NCBI RefSeq assembly: GCF_014066305.1
Contig: NW_023501068.1
Span: 357,501-421,500, forward strand
Length of the DNA stretch: 64,000 nt
Origin: Letharia columbiana
Lineage: Eukaryota > Ascomycota > Lecanoromycetes > Lecanorales > Parmeliaceae
Reading direction: 5' to 3'
Part shown: one piece after another, positions 26,427 to 38,878 of the stretch
Layout of the letters: each line of letters opens with the position of its first letter
How positions within the stretch are numbered: the first letter of the stretch is position 1
The notes under the pieces: generated by a model
Told to the model about the DNA's origin: nothing
Databases searched by the model: none
Seen by the model: the letters and a program-made list of their open reading frames with translations, nothing else
Program-made: the position numbers and the translations under genes

Positions 26427-27731
26427 TCAGGCATCTGGATCGGAGCCATAATCGATGACCTCCGGCCCCAACTCGCCTTCCTCGTCCAGCTGCATCAGAT
26501 AGTTCCGGCCCCGGATCATCGCGATCGAGATCGCGAGCGCGTGCCACACGTCCTGCCCTATCACCTTGAAATCGAACGTCCCCAACGTCCTGATCGGATT
26601 GCCGGCCACGCGAATGTCACAAGTCACGATGGCCACAATGCTATACTTGATCACGAATCCCGTCAAGGTCGGCAGCTCATGAGTGAACTCTTGATGCTCA
26701 TCGCTTTCGTGCGAACTCGGGTGTCGCCATTTGTCGCGGTACTGGCGGCCGAGGGAGTGGAGCTGATCGGTGATTCGACCGACGACGCTTTCGACTGTTT
26801 CTTGGCCTTTGGCTGAGGCGATGGCGATGACAGGGATATGGTCTTTGTGTTGCACCTTGCCGTCCGCGATCGACCATTTGTAATACTTGTTGATCGCATG
26901 GAAGAGCGGCTTCTCGGTTGCTGCCTGGCTGAGGATCTGGTCGCGAACGCGGGAGCCGGCCAAGATGAGGTCGGTAAGGGAGCGGCAGGCTGTGAAGATC
27001 AAACGTTAGCTACAATACAAACGTGATGAAGCGGACGGATAATGCGTACCTCTGCCGATTGAGCTATGAATATTATTGATGTAGACCTGGTTCTCGTCGT
27101 TTGTGAAGAGCGGATCCGGAAAGGTTGGGTAGTCTAAGATCCAGGTGTCATGGAGCAAAGGCTCATAGCCGCGATTTGTGAGCTTGGCGAAGAGCCATCT
27201 CTCTTCCTCCGTCCAGTCTTGAATACGTGGATCATCGTAGTCGAGATAGCGGTCGTTGTATTTTTGTAGAGCATGCGCGGTCTCATCACCTTTGATTCCC
27301 GTATTGTCATCATCCACGACCAGAGTGAGATCGTTGTCGTATCCAGGAGCGGCAGCAGACGCGTCGTCGTCGTCGATCATCGTGTCCCCTTCGAGATCAT
27401 CCTCCTCGCGATCATTGCTCTGGCTCTTACCATAACCACTGAACCAAAGTGCCAAGTTCCAGAAGCTTGCACGCTTCTTGCGTCCATCGCGGCCATTCTC
27501 CCTGACGATCCTGCCGTCTTTCACTTTGCGTAGATCATGGCTGCTGCCATGTTTCTTTGGAGTGTGTTCCTGTAGCCATTTCTCGGTGCGCCGCTTTGTG
27601 GGACTCATCGAGCCGCTCTCTGATTGTTGTTCGAGCTCTGTGTGTGTGGTTGAGCTGTAGGATGAGTTGCTGCGTTGTGGACTGGAGGAGATGAATCCGC
27701 TGGTTTTGGCAAATACCGAGGAAAAAGCCAT
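26427..27731 (-). CDS. Conserved fungal protein of unknown function
   Basis: Two exons (27731-27050, 26989-26427; intron 60 bp) encode 414 residues. Residues 1-130 are Ser-, Lys- and Arg-rich and probably disordered (PTKRRTEKW, GRDGRKKRASFW), then an Asp-rich stretch. A conserved globular half starts near DWTEEERWLFAKLTNRGYEP and runs through ALFTNDENQVYIN-like sequence, SVVGRITDQLHSLGRQYR and GTFDFKVIGQDVWHALAISI. I recognise this as a family widespread in filamentous ascomycetes, with no assigned function. No membrane span or catalytic motif is visible. The ATG at 27731 is preferred; the frame stays open 80 codons upstream, with unconserved-looking residues. Confidence 0.82.
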
Positions 27732-28187
27732 GCTTGTACTATGTGACCGAGGGGTGTGGTAAGTGATTCTATATAGCTTGCTGTGGTAAAGGGGGGTGGT
27801 GACGTTGGCTAGAAGAGGTTGGGGGGTTAATGGGAAGAACCTGGACAAAGCCAGGAATGGGAAATGGCCATTGTTACATGAATACAACGGGACTACCGTT
27901 TGAACAAAGTTGCTTTGTTCTGAATAAGAAAATTCAGTGGACAATGGGCGAAACAAAAGAGCCTTAATCATTAGATCATTAGATGTGAATTTACATCCGG
28001 GTTTTAGATATCTAGAGCTGGGCGCTTAAAGCCGGCGGATGACAGCCCAATCATACTGTGCAGGCCTGGGATATCCAACCGTGGGTCTGCGAAGTTTCTC
28101 ACGATTCAATAAATTCTGTCGACACTAGATAAAATCTCTACATACTGTCTTCTTCGGTGTTCTAGACAAAACATTGTTGTTGTATAC
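27732..28187. promoter_or_regulatory. Promoter of the unknown gene and 3' flank of the GST gene
   Basis: 456 bp without a separate gene. The upstream open frame of the neighbouring gene occupies 27732-27971 but looks untranslated. Confidence 0.4.
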
Positions 28188-29089
28188 TCATTTGTGCTTT
28201 TCCTGGTCGGCGTCTTGCCCTTTCATGACCCATTGGCTATGCATCTTCTGATATTCTTCCTCGCCCTCCTACACTTGATGTCAGCTTTGTGTGCCTATCT
28301 TACCCTACAAGCGCGGCATCTGACCTTGGTTTGCATTTTCTTCTTCATTTCAAATGGCTCAGGGACATCCAACCCCTTTTGGATTGCTGGTCTAGCATTG
28401 ATCCGATCCAGCCATCCTTCGAGGTGTTTGAACTCTTTTACCTCAACACCTGCCCATTCAGCCCAGTTGATCCAGGCAAAGGAAGCAAGATCCGCAATAG
28501 TCATCTTATCACCAACAGTCCATGGCCCACTTGAACCGTTTTTAGACTGGTATTCGAGGCGGTCTTCCAGCACTTGGTACAAGCGCTTGGTCTCAGTCTG
28601 ATAACGGTTGATGCCATACTGAATCTTCTCCGGAGCATAGCGGTAGAAGTGGTTCGCTTGACCCTAATTCTCTCAAAATCAAAGCCTCAAGTCGGGTTCT
28701 GGCCCATGTCAATATACCTGCATGGGGCCGAGTCCGCTTTGCATCCAGACCAACCATTCCACAACCTCCCAATATTCATCCGAATCGTATGGGTACGAGA
28801 GCTTGTGTTCTGGGTCGTATCTCTCGCAAAGGTAAAGCATCAGTGCTCCAGATTCAAATACTCTCTTTTCTCGCGGCTTCCCATCAGATGAAGGCGTCTT
28901 ATCGACAATGGCTGGGATTCGGCCATTGGGATTGATCTTCAAGTACCAGTCTTCCTTCTGGATATTCTTGCTAATCTGAATGTTTTGCACTTCGTAGGGT
29001 AGACCGAGCTCTTCCAGCGTAATGCTAGCTTTCTGCCCATTAGGTGTGCCGGATGTGTAGAGCACGATGTCTGGCTTTGCAGGTGCCAT
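28188..29089 (-). CDS. Glutathione S-transferase (Ure2/GTT-like)
   Basis: Exons 29089-28718, 28663-28325 and 28268-28188 (introns 54 and 56 bp) encode 263 residues. The thioredoxin-fold half contains VLYTSGTPNGQKASITLEE (residues 9-27), NPNGRIPAI with the cis-proline, and ESGALMLYLCERYD, the glutathione-binding Glu-Ser pair. The helical C-terminal half has DKMTIADLASFAW, the N-capping box. The third exon adds a charged tail. This layout is that of Ure2p-like and YghU-like fungal GSTs, which conjugate or reduce electrophiles and peroxides with glutathione in the cytosol. Specific substrate unknown. Divergent from SHE9. Confidence 0.92.
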
Positions 29090-29563
29090 TGCGATCGGTC
29101 AAGTGGTGTCGGTTGCAAAGAATTTCTTAATGAAGCTGAACAGGCTGGATGCTGTTTCTTGTTGTGTAGAAGAATGGACAATGTTGAAAAGAAGAACTTC
29201 GTAGAGGAGATAGGGGTCCATGTGATCATCAACAGCGGCTCCTAGCTATGACGTGAGGGACTCTAGGGAGTGCCTCATCCGCGAACGTTCCCCGAGCTCG
29301 CTCCATTTCTTGCGTGAATATGTTTGTCGGAAGTCTGGTCGAAGAGGCGACATCGATGCCGAGATTGGCTTGACTGGCTGCCAACCAGAGCATGATCTGA
29401 AAGCGAACAGGTGTAGATCTACCGCCTCGCCATCGCAGTACCAGCAGAGCCGTCTGATTTTTCACCTCTGGCACCCGGCATTCAAAATCATGCACACGAA
29501 ATCTCCGCCCCAGCACACCACCCCTCGGTCCAAACTCCGAAGCTATACCATTGCTGAAGAGTA
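29090..29563. promoter_or_regulatory. Bidirectional promoter region, GST / SHE9
   Basis: 474 bp between divergent starts. Open frames crossing it on both strands are low-complexity and unsupported. Confidence 0.4.
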
Positions 29564-30925
29564 ATGCGGCCAATGTTTGGGCGAGCCACAGCTTCACCTA
29601 TTCAAGGCCTATTAAGATATGCTCCGCAACTGTTAGGTCTTCCGCGAGCTGCTCGTGGGGAGCAGCTAATTTCAAAGCTATGGATTTGCCAGCGATGCTA
29701 CCATCACAATCAACGCGCGGTGGATTCGGAACGGATACATACTGCACAACAAGATAAATGTCGCAAAACCCGAGCACCCAGAACAGCATTCTTCAATTCT
29801 CCTAGCCGCGCTTTGTCAACAAGTAGTAGCAATGTAGCAGACAAGCCACGAAGCGATCTACCCTCGCAAGAGGAGGGCCGACGGTCTCACATATCTAAAA
29901 GGTTTTCCCATGTGATGGACCATCTACAGTCCAACATTTTCATCGCTGGCCAAAGACTTAATGACTTGACTGGCTACTCGGGCATCGAGGCTCTGAAGAA
30001 GGACATCGAGCAACAAGGTCGGTCATCAACCCATCTTCGGCGATGTCGACCCTGACCCTTGCCAGAGATTCATGTTCAAACTACTCGAACAACCTTGCAG
30101 AAGGCAAAAGAGGATTATACTCTAGCTATAAGCCAGCGCTCCCGCTCTCAGCGCGAAGTAAACGAACTCCTGCAGCGAAAGCACGCCTGGACTCCCAATG
30201 ACCTAGAGCGCTTCACGGAGCTCTACCGCTCAGACCACGCGAACGAGCAAGCTGAAACTGCCGCCCAAGACAATCTGTTGACGATAGAGCGGCGGGCAGA
30301 GGAGGCAGCAGCGAAGTTGAGCGCGAGCATATTGGCTAGGTATCACGAAGAGCAGATCTGGAGTGACAAGATACGGAGGATGAGTACTTGGGGAACTTGG
30401 GGACTGATGGGGGTGAATGTGTTGCTGTTTTTGGTGTTCCAGATTGGAGTTGAGCCATGGAGGAGGAAGAGGCTGGTGAAAGGTTTCGAGGATAAAGTGA
30501 TGGAGGCGCTAGAAAAGGAAGGCTCACCTGTTGGAGCAACGCCAACAGAGGCTCAGATGGCCCAAGGGGCGACTTCCGCCGAGACGCAAGAAGCCCAGGA
30601 AGAGATAGTGCCAGCAAATGTTGAGGACGCACAGATACCAGCAGCTGCAGATCCTTCAATAGAAGCGCCGCTGCCACTACAGGAAGACATACCGTTCGAA
30701 GTCGTACCCATGGAGTCTTCCAGCGGCTCGAAGCCAGATCTGCTCGCACAACCACAGGTTCCTACATGGACATTCGACAGTATCAAAGAATGGATACGAG
30801 ACTTGTTCAGTGAGCGACAGGTTGTGCTCCGGCGCTTAGATGTGACCACAGCGGCTTTTGAGGGCGCTGCAGTCGGAGTGGCATTTGGCGGAGTGATCGT
30901 GCTGCTGTTACGGCTCAGGTCATGA
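29564..30925 (+). CDS. SHE9: Mitochondrial inner-membrane protein SHE9/MDM33
   Basis: Two exons (29564-30017, 30066-30925; intron 48 bp) encode 437 residues. The first ~90 residues are Arg/Ser-rich with few acids, as in a mitochondrial presequence. A coiled-coil region follows ([40 protein letters not shown]), then a first span [20 protein letters not shown], an acidic Glu/Pro-rich linker, and a second span at the very C-terminus ([15 protein letters not shown]). This order matches SHE9/MDM33, whose overexpression drives inner-membrane fission in yeast. The domain between spans would face the intermembrane space or matrix depending on insertion. Convergent with the CLC gene, 179 bp apart. Confidence 0.9.
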
Positions 30926-31104
30926 TGTGGCACCCTTACCTGGCTCCCGGCTGCGTTTACTTGGGCCAGTCTCAAGCTTTGCCACTTTAGTCAAAATAGC
31001 ACTAAAGCTCGCAATGAAATACACCATGTAAATCAAACGATTAATAATAGTAGGGATCCAGCGGAGAAAAGTCCTGGGTATCTTCGCGATATACATCTAA
31101 GGAT

Positions 31105-33970
31105 CTACCGATCCTGCAACTCGACCCCCGTATCCTCATCCTCCGTCCCATCCAATATAGCATGCCTCGAAGCCCGAATGGGCTCTAACCGGTCTCTCGG
31201 ATCCATCGTCTCAGACTGCAGCAAGCCCGGACTCCTCGCCGACCCACCAAGCTTCAATCGCCCGCCCGAGATACTCATGACTTTATCGGCAACCCAATCA
31301 GCCGCTCGACTAATCACATCCCACAATCTCTCCTGCCTTTCATCGAGCATCGAGTCGTCTCTTGTAGTCTCATGAGCTTCGACTTTGAATTGGAATTTGA
31401 GGCAGTCTTTGACAGTCACTAGACCAGCGAGGCGGCCTCTGTAGTCGACCAGAATCACTCGAGGTCCCATCTTTTTGAAGAGCTCCATTACAGTCTCGAG
31501 CGGTAGGCGTGGATGGACTGCTAGTGGTGTGGGGTCTATGAAACGACTGAAATCGACGTTCTGCTGGCCGCTTACGGATTCAATGGCGTCGAATGTGACT
31601 GGTGGCGCTGCGGTTGACGGGGTCTGCAATGCCGTCGAATCTGGTTGAGTAAAAAGGCATTTCGCGTCTGGTGAGATGAAACCCTCCTTTTTGGCTCGAT
31701 CTATTGCATATCGTAATTCTGTACGCCCGATGTAGCCAATCAAGGCTTTTGTGGTACGGTCTTCGATGATGGGGAATCCTTGATACTTGTTCTGAGACAT
31801 AATACTCTCCAAAGCTCGAAGGTTGAGACCAGAGGACGGCAGTGAGGTGACTTCGCTTGTCATAACTGAGGAGACAGGAACCCCGAATGTGTGCTCTTCC
31901 TTGTTGTCCAGAAAGGGAAAGCCGTTGAACCAGATCATTCGGTCCGCTATGCCGCCCTTTCCAAAGCGCTCGCTTACGGCTTTCGTGACTCCTACGACAA
32001 TCTAGGGTCAAGTTGTCAGCTCTTCACAACTTCTGGAACCGAAAGCGTCTCGAACTCACCATTGTCGGTAGTATGTACGTCAAGGCACCAGTCAGTTCGA
32101 ACATTATAACCACGACCGAGACTGTTATGTGCATGATACCACTGAGAGCTGCTGCGGCACCGAGGAAAGCGTAGGTGCCCGGGGTAATGCATGGTACATC
32201 GGGCTCGCAGGCGGCGAAGAACTTTGCATGCGGGAACGATTCGTGGAGAGTCTGAACCAAGATTCCGACCATCCTCCCGAAGGAGGCCCCAATTGCCATG
32301 GACGGTACGAATATGCCTGCCGGCACCTTGCAACCATAGGAAATGATGACAAGAAAAGTTCTCATAATCGTGGCGAATAGCAGCGATAGTACCATTGACC
32401 ACCGATTTTTGGTACTAAAGGCTGTCAGTATAACTAGTCTTAGACTCGTGCAAACACAACTCACTCGCAAAGACCATCGTAGTCATGACCTCCTTCACAC
32501 TCTAGGAAGAGCTTCTCCATAGCTTCCGTCATGTCGATTCTCAAGAACATGTTAGGATAGCAGAGTAACGCCGTACCCGCCGCAAGAAGCGTAGCCTCTA
32601 AGACGGCGTACTTTGAAAGATATTTCTTCCGAAACGCCATTGCCCGTAAATTCCATTTCATAACGAAAGCGCCATATAGTCCTCCGAAGACACCGATAAA
32701 GATGAAAAAAATCACCTCGAAGAAATGCCACGATCTATCGTATCTGACCTCGAACATGACAAGCTGGCCAGTTCGAAAAGGATTCATTGCCTACAACAGT
32801 CATGATTAGCGTCATTTGAGAGGTCGTGTGTCAAATTGAACCTACCGCTAATACTGCAGTAGCCACCAAAGCACAGAAATAACTCCGCCACATGGTCTTC
32901 AGGGGAAAATAAGACGACATTTCCTGGACATGTCAGTCTTGAAGACGGGCTCTGAACAGACATGATTCTCACTTCCAAAGAGAAAAGAACACCACCAATA
33001 GGACTCCCAAACGCCACCGCGACTCCCGCCGCAGCACAAGCACTCAATATTTCCCGCGTTTTGGCCGCATTTCGTTTGTACTTGTCGAAGAATCTCGAAA
33101 TTACATTGCCAGTACACACCGCATAGTGTACACTTGGCCCTTCCTTTCCTACCGAGAGGCCAGATGCAATTGCCAGCGGCAAGCAGATTGACTTGATCAA
33201 CAGCGTCCAGAATCCAAGGAACCCTTTCATAACGAAGCCCGCAATGATGCACTTGATCTCTGATATGCCTGAACCGGCAGCGTAGGGAGCATAAGCCTTG
33301 ACCAGGCTTGCGGAGGTCAGGGCAAAGATAATCTGGACCCTAGTCAGCAGTGTTGCGTTGCTAATCTTTCTCTGCCTTACCGAGAAGACAAAATATAGAA
33401 AGTAATTGACCGGCCACAAGGACGTCCACCTATGCCAGTCATCGCAGGCTATTCCAATCAGTCCAAGTTTACTAACAGGGTCATCGACCTACTATCTTCG
33501 CCCCAGCAGCAGAAGTCCTCATTCAAATAAAAGGCTGTCGTGCAGTAGCCCAGCTTCACATCAGACAGCCACTCCGTAACGATGTTTAGAAACGCCGCAT
33601 TCAATCCTATGGCCGCCCCAACCAATGTGACAACAATCCACGCCTGGCCAGCATCGTATGAATCTCGAAGCTTCCGTCTCCAGCCTAGCTGCCCATCACG
33701 CTCGAAAAAGCCTGCATTCTCCTTTCGTCTTGCTCTTCTCCTGAGTTGTTCCCTTGCCGCATCTTGCACCCAATCTATCGTAGTAAAGTCCTCGTATCTC
33801 TTGATTTTCTCGATTTCCTCGGTAAACTCTTGCTCGGTGCTACCTGTCGGAGCTCCATTTTGCCCGTGTTCGGCGCTTGAAAGGGCGGACAGCCGTCTTG
33901 ATATCCTTCTTTCCGGCAATGACGGTCGGCGCGGGGGCTGCGCAGAAAAGGATGTCGTTCGAGCGGTCAT
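31105..33970 (-). CDS. CLC-type chloride channel / Cl-/H+ exchanger with CBS pair (GEF1-like)
   Basis: Seven exons (33970-33493, 33448-33381, 33332-32973, 32923-32846, 32790-32465, 32414-32060, 32001-31105; introns 44-58 bp) encode 853 residues. CLC signature loops: [10 protein letters not shown] (variant of GSGIP), [10 protein letters not shown] with the gating glutamate, and [13 protein letters not shown], plus [19 protein letters not shown] lining the chloride site. About ten hydrophobic spans precede two CBS domains (around [18 protein letters not shown] and [23 protein letters not shown]). Yeast Gef1 works in Golgi/endosomal membranes in copper loading of Fet3 and in pH/cation balance; the gating Glu suggests exchange rather than passive flow. 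Every junction preserves frame, and the gene shows no breaks. Divergent from the Dpb3-like gene. Confidence 0.93.
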
Positions 33971-34603
33971 ATCAAGTCATCATTGTATAGTAGTGTGGTT
34001 GGGTGCCCTGAGGCTGCAATGCATGTCCATGATTCGGTAAATCCTCGGCTGTCCGGCGCGTAAGTTGCGTGGAAGTGAACTCTTCGACCGCGAAGTGAAT
34101 GGCTCCTTCCTTACGAAGTGACCACACTTCACAAGCAGGAGTCTCCTGTTGAAAGAGTCTTTCCGTATGTATGCTCTCTCTTCTTCTTCTTCGTGCATGC
34201 TATCAGTATGGCTAACAGGATACTGGGGTTCAAGTCTACAAGGGCTACTAGTCCGCAAGCAGTACCTCCGGATAGCCCACTTCATGCACGATATCTACCT
34301 CGAATTTTCGAGGAAGAATCGCTTGTGCCAATCAGAATCAGCCGTCTATCTATCAAGAAAAAGTCATACGAGGTTGACACAGGAACTCCGCCGTCCAAAA
34401 ACTTCAAAGCTCCCTCGTTCGAAACATCTCAAATATTCTCACACCGTTGGATCCTCTTACCACCAGAAGAACTTGCGAACGCCCATACGCACCCGTACTC
34501 TCTCGACACCCAAACACCATCGTCACAAACTCCCTATCATCCTTTTCAGACATTGACTCTATCGGACGCTACATATAAACACAACAGAGCTCAAATTGCT
34601 ACG
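33971..34603. promoter_or_regulatory. Intergenic region between CLC and Dpb3-like genes
   Basis: Presumed divergent promoter. An open frame from 34118 is in phase with the downstream ATG at 34604 and could extend that protein by 162 residues, but the residues look like untranslated leader (Phe- and Pro-rich, no domain). Confidence 0.45.
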
Positions 34604-35357
34604 ATGCCTTATAACAATACCGCTATCCCTCCTCCAGAAGAGATTACTGGAGTAGCGTCTCTCCCATGTTAGTCTTCTTAGTGATCTCGGTCTTGGCACG
34701 TGAGATTGACATCTGTAGTGGCTCGTGTCAAGAAGATTCTTCACATAGATGAAGAGATCATTGCGTGTTCAAACAATGGAGCTTTTGCGATCACTATAGC
34801 CACGGTACGTTCCACCAATCCTTCTCCCGTGCGAACGAGTGCCTAATGGCCTCAGGAAATGTTCATACGCTATCTTGCGGAGCAAGCATTGAACGTGGTC
34901 AAGTCTGAGAAGAAGCCTAGACGCAATATACAATACAAGGATATGGGTAAGTCTACCGGCTAAAAGGCTTACTTCATGCAAACTCACTATCAAAGCAAAC
35001 GCTGTTGCTCGAATGGACTGCCTTCAATTTCTTGAAGACGTAATACCCCGGACCTCGACTTTCAGAGAGTACAAGGCAAAGAAAGCTAGCAAGGCAACTA
35101 AAGGAAACCAGCCTTTACAAAATGGACAGACTACATTGGATGCAGGACGATCACTGCCGCAACGGCCAATTGGAACGAATGAGCAGAATGGAGCCCCAGT
35201 GGACGACGGTAAAATGTCGGATGGTACCATTAGTGAGGCAGACCCTGAGGAAACCCGTGCCCCAGCGCCAAACACAAATGGTGGACTCGTCTTTGAGCAC
35301 TACGAGCCCAATGGTTCTCATCGGCGGGACGAGTCTGGAGATGTTGAGATGGGTTGA
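34604..35357 (+). CDS. Histone-fold protein, Dpb3/CHRAC-like (DNA polymerase epsilon or chromatin-remodelling subunit)
   Basis: Four exons (34604-34667, 34719-34804, 34856-34946, 34996-35357; introns 51, 51 and 49 bp) encode 200 residues. The start MPYNNTAIPP followed by LARVKKILHIDEEI, FAITIATEMFIRYLAEQA and ANAVARMDCLQFLEDVIP is a compact NF-YC/CHRAC-type histone fold (residues ~20-105). The tail is Gln/Pro/Glu-rich and disordered. In yeasts this subfamily dimerises with Dpb4 in Pol epsilon or in ISW2/CHRAC, binding double-stranded DNA and aiding heterochromatin inheritance. Which complex applies here cannot be decided from sequence. The three short first exons all have agreeing phases. Confidence 0.88.
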
Positions 35358-36596
35358 AGCTCTCGTCTAGGATAGAGCTATGCTCGGGATGGTGCATTTG
35401 GGAAGGCGTAGGAGGAGATCAACAAAAATTGCAGCTGAACCTGGGGCATAGCCATGGCGCAATGGGAGAAATTTCCCAAAAAGTACATGCCGGAAACGTG
35501 CGAATTACAGGACCAGGACTATGGGGCACTGGTCACAATATGGGTAATGATGATTATAACAACCATCCACCAAACGCTCTCGTGCTTCTCCCTTGTTTCC
35601 TCCAAAAGTTCCTTCCTGTCAATCTTCGGGCCGACGCGCAATTCTTCCCTTCCAGTATGCTCCTCCGCTTCAACCTACTAATCCTCCGGGCTATGCAACT
35701 GATTTTGTTGAGCACAAACTGATCAAGTGTTGGACTCCTAAGGTCTTTGCCGTCGCGCTCGTGCTCAATGCTTTCATTACGAACAAGCGGGGTTGAAAGC
35801 TACAGGCAACATGTGTCAGGAGAAGTGGCAGATGAAGCGGGTACATATCCTCCAGCGTTTGACGAAACCATATCAGCAAGCAAATTTCCGGCCTCTTCAA
35901 CGCTCTTTCTGGGGCAATTTCGAATTTAGAACGGGTAGCGATAGGTAATCCAGACTGGAACGCGTGTGAACCCTGTGTTTTCGCCGCTATCTTTCACCTT
36001 AGGGAGGATGCTCGATAGGTTGAACAGCGCTAAGGATACGCTAAGGGATGTTGATAAAGCGTCTAGTGTCTACACAAACGCGTTTGGCCCTTTCGTTCAT
36101 TGAACAGGATCCGATCCATCGAATGCATTACCGCATAACCTTCTTGCTCGTAGCTGCATCGAAAGTGGCTATTCTCCCCCTGTGTTGGTGGTGTTACTGT
36201 ATTCGGGCTACATGTAAACAAAATTATGCAGAGTTGTGAGTCGATCACAGCAGGTCAAAGACGTGCAGGCTAGCCTCAGCTTTAGATCTCGAATTTTCCC
36301 ACCTGTCAAGCTCCCCCTATGGACATTGGAAGCCTGTTCGAGTCTCACTGTCTGGGTTGGGCGAGATGAACCAAGCGTTTCACATATATTTGCTTCCTCT
36401 ATCAGCTCGTGCTTCGACCGGAGCAAGGCTGACTCAAGGACTCGATGAGTCGCAATTGCGCGGAAGTCTTTCAAACCTTAATGCTGGCATCAATGAATTT
36501 CCTAGGAGCTGCTGGCGATATCGAAAACGAGACCGAAGTTTACCTTGAGTAGTTTTGTATTCAGAATGCCGAATTATGGAGATGGAGGAGTAAATA
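35358..36596. other. Spacer without a supported gene
   Basis: About 1.2 kb. Only short unrecognised frames are present; no repeats of note. Confidence 0.4.
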
Positions 36597-38878
36597 ATGG
36601 TGATGCTTTTCTACTGTTTTGAGACTTTGGGCCTGTTCACCAGATCTAATGGCAGCGTAGCCACTAAGACTCTCTCTTTGGCAACGGACCTATCCTCGCT
36701 CGCGCTATCAATACCCGTAACTGGTAAATCTTCCTCTACTGCTTCCATTACGACTAGCTACCAAAGTTCAGTGACAGGAGCCTCCGGCACAAACACTGGC
36801 TCTGGAGCCGCATCAAGGAATGGAGCAGCTCGTACCAATACCACGAATGTCAAATCAGCGTTGTTCGCGGACTCGTCTCCAAGGATCAGACCAGCTCCCT
36901 ACGAAATGCTCAAAATGCTCCGGTCCCGAACCCCAACCAGACTAGCTCCTCAAGGTCCGTTGTCACTCTGAGCGCTGTCATGGTTTCTGTGAACACCCCG
37001 GCTTTATCTCCGTCCTTGCGATCGCCAGGTGTATATGCAGCATCTCCTCTGCCAATAATTCAGCCGACTTCAGCGACAAGGCAGCCTGCGGCAGAAACTA
37101 TATCAGCAAGTCCCAGCGCGCAAAGCGGCCTCTCATGGTCTCACGTCGCTGGTGGATCAGTCCCCGCCGTAGGCTTAAACACTCCCAGGTCAACATCAAC
37201 GATTGCCGGGAAGAGCGGAATTCCAGCTGAAGGCCAAGCTTTCCCAATCAGCGTCAACTACTACAGGAAGCAATTCGACTAATAGTACAGCTGGTGGGGA
37301 CTTACTTCTAGTCGCTCAGTCGGATGCTGCACTGGCAGAAAGTTTGACCGCTGCGTTGTTGGGGCAGCAGCTGTCCACCATCACTACTGTTCCTCCTGGA
37401 ATGGTCGTGCAGAGTATCACGACGAGTACGAAATGCTCGCATGCTTTCGCGCTGGCAAGTACTACATCATCTGCTAGTACTGTTGTCACTGTTGTTCCCA
37501 AAATTTGCCGCGACGATGCCGCGTTTCTGCTGTTCGCTGGGGCCGCAATCCCACTGCTTTGTAAAACAGTGCTTAGCTTGCTTGGATTTCTTCTTCGATG
37601 GATTTGTGATCCCAGGACAGGGAAACTAGTTGGAATTGACGACATCACTATTTTACCTCCTGGCCCCGCTGTAGGCGCAGGTTCGGCGGAGGGTTCGTCG
37701 CCAAATCCGAAGGACGACCCACAAAGCGAGGATGATGAGCCAACCAACTCTCGAGATTCATCTGATCATGCATCTTCCACAAGCTTTCCTTCTACCAACC
37801 GCCGATCTTCGACAATGACAAGTTCCGCATCTAGCGCCGTGACCGGTCCGTACTATCTCTTCGGTGGCGTTGGTGACGAGGATGAGGTCTCTGATCTTCT
37901 TGGGGCGCTGAACTCCAAATATAAAGCACTTCAACCTGCTGTCGGCTCAACCCCGATGAGTGCAGCTGATTGGGTAAACATTAATTTGACTATAATCAAG
38001 TAGCGAATCTCAGTCCCAATCCAGATATGCTTCTAATTGCTACATACATCAGTCTCACCGAATCCGCTTCTGTAACCGGCAACGAAGTCTCTGCCTCAGC
38101 ATCTTTCAGCACCTTGTCTAGCTACCCTTCAACTACATTATCTACTCTCTCTGCATCATCTGCTTCCTCCGAATCATCTTTTCCCTCTGGATTTTCCATG
38201 GCAAAAATTCGCCGGCTGTCACCATCTCATCAGATCCGAGGCAGTGAACTTTCTCCCCGCGAGCACAACGGTACCGAGAGGGTAGTGCTAACCAAGAGAG
38301 ATCCTGGAAGGAACATACTCGCGCAATATGGTTCAGACAAAATGCCCTGTCCAAGGGATTTGGCGGTGATCTCTTGGGCTCCTGGAGTTCCAGCTGTTTT
38401 GAATTATCCATACCTTTTCCAGCAGTCCCAAGGTGATGGTTCGTCTGGTTAAGGGGATCACACTTTCATCGATAAAATTACCGCCGAGACTAGATTGTCA
38501 AATTGCACCGCCTTGTACCACTCTCTATATCAATGGCCTGGTGGGGAATGCGAAAAGAAGAAAATTACCACCAGCTACGTTAGAGGCAAGTGCACCCGAT
38601 ACAAGACGGAGTATGTACCCTAGTTTGACGACGTGGTAGATGTCCACCTACGACAAAAGAACGGGTGGGAGGAGCTGAAGCCAGAAGCGAAGTTTGGAAT
38701 CATTGATGGCGTTAAGGCGTGGTTGAAAAGGAAGATTGAGAAGCAGGATGCAGAGAACATTGAGCTACGCTCTCAAGATAGTCGATTGCTTCACGTCGAA
38801 TGTGAAACAATTGAATGGCGAGTCTGGCCCAGATGTTGGAGACTAGGTAGCAAGGGGACAAGCTTACCGCCGCGGTAA
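36597..38878 (+). pseudogene. Broken gene for a Ser/Thr-rich, probably surface-exposed protein
   Basis: Coding-like sequence is spread over successive frames. 36597-36905 and 37240-38003 are in one frame; the middle (about 36905-37240) and the end (38027-38878) are in another. Composition is rich in Ser, Thr and Ala throughout, with one hydrophobic span near 37530-37610 (AAIPLLCKTVLSLLGFLLRW) and Cys residues in KCSHAF and PKICRD. The last segment reads in one frame from 38027 to 38878 but is cut by TAA at 38450 and TAG at 38621, both one C-to-T step from a Gln codon. Frame changes plus stops argue for decay, although short introns could explain some changes. I do not recognise the family; the composition suggests a wall or secreted glycoprotein. 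Confidence 0.55.

Noticed and set aside
29229..29597. Minus-strand frame with a signal-like start between GST and SHE9
   Set aside because: Overlaps the SHE9 start, is short and has no recognisable continuation.
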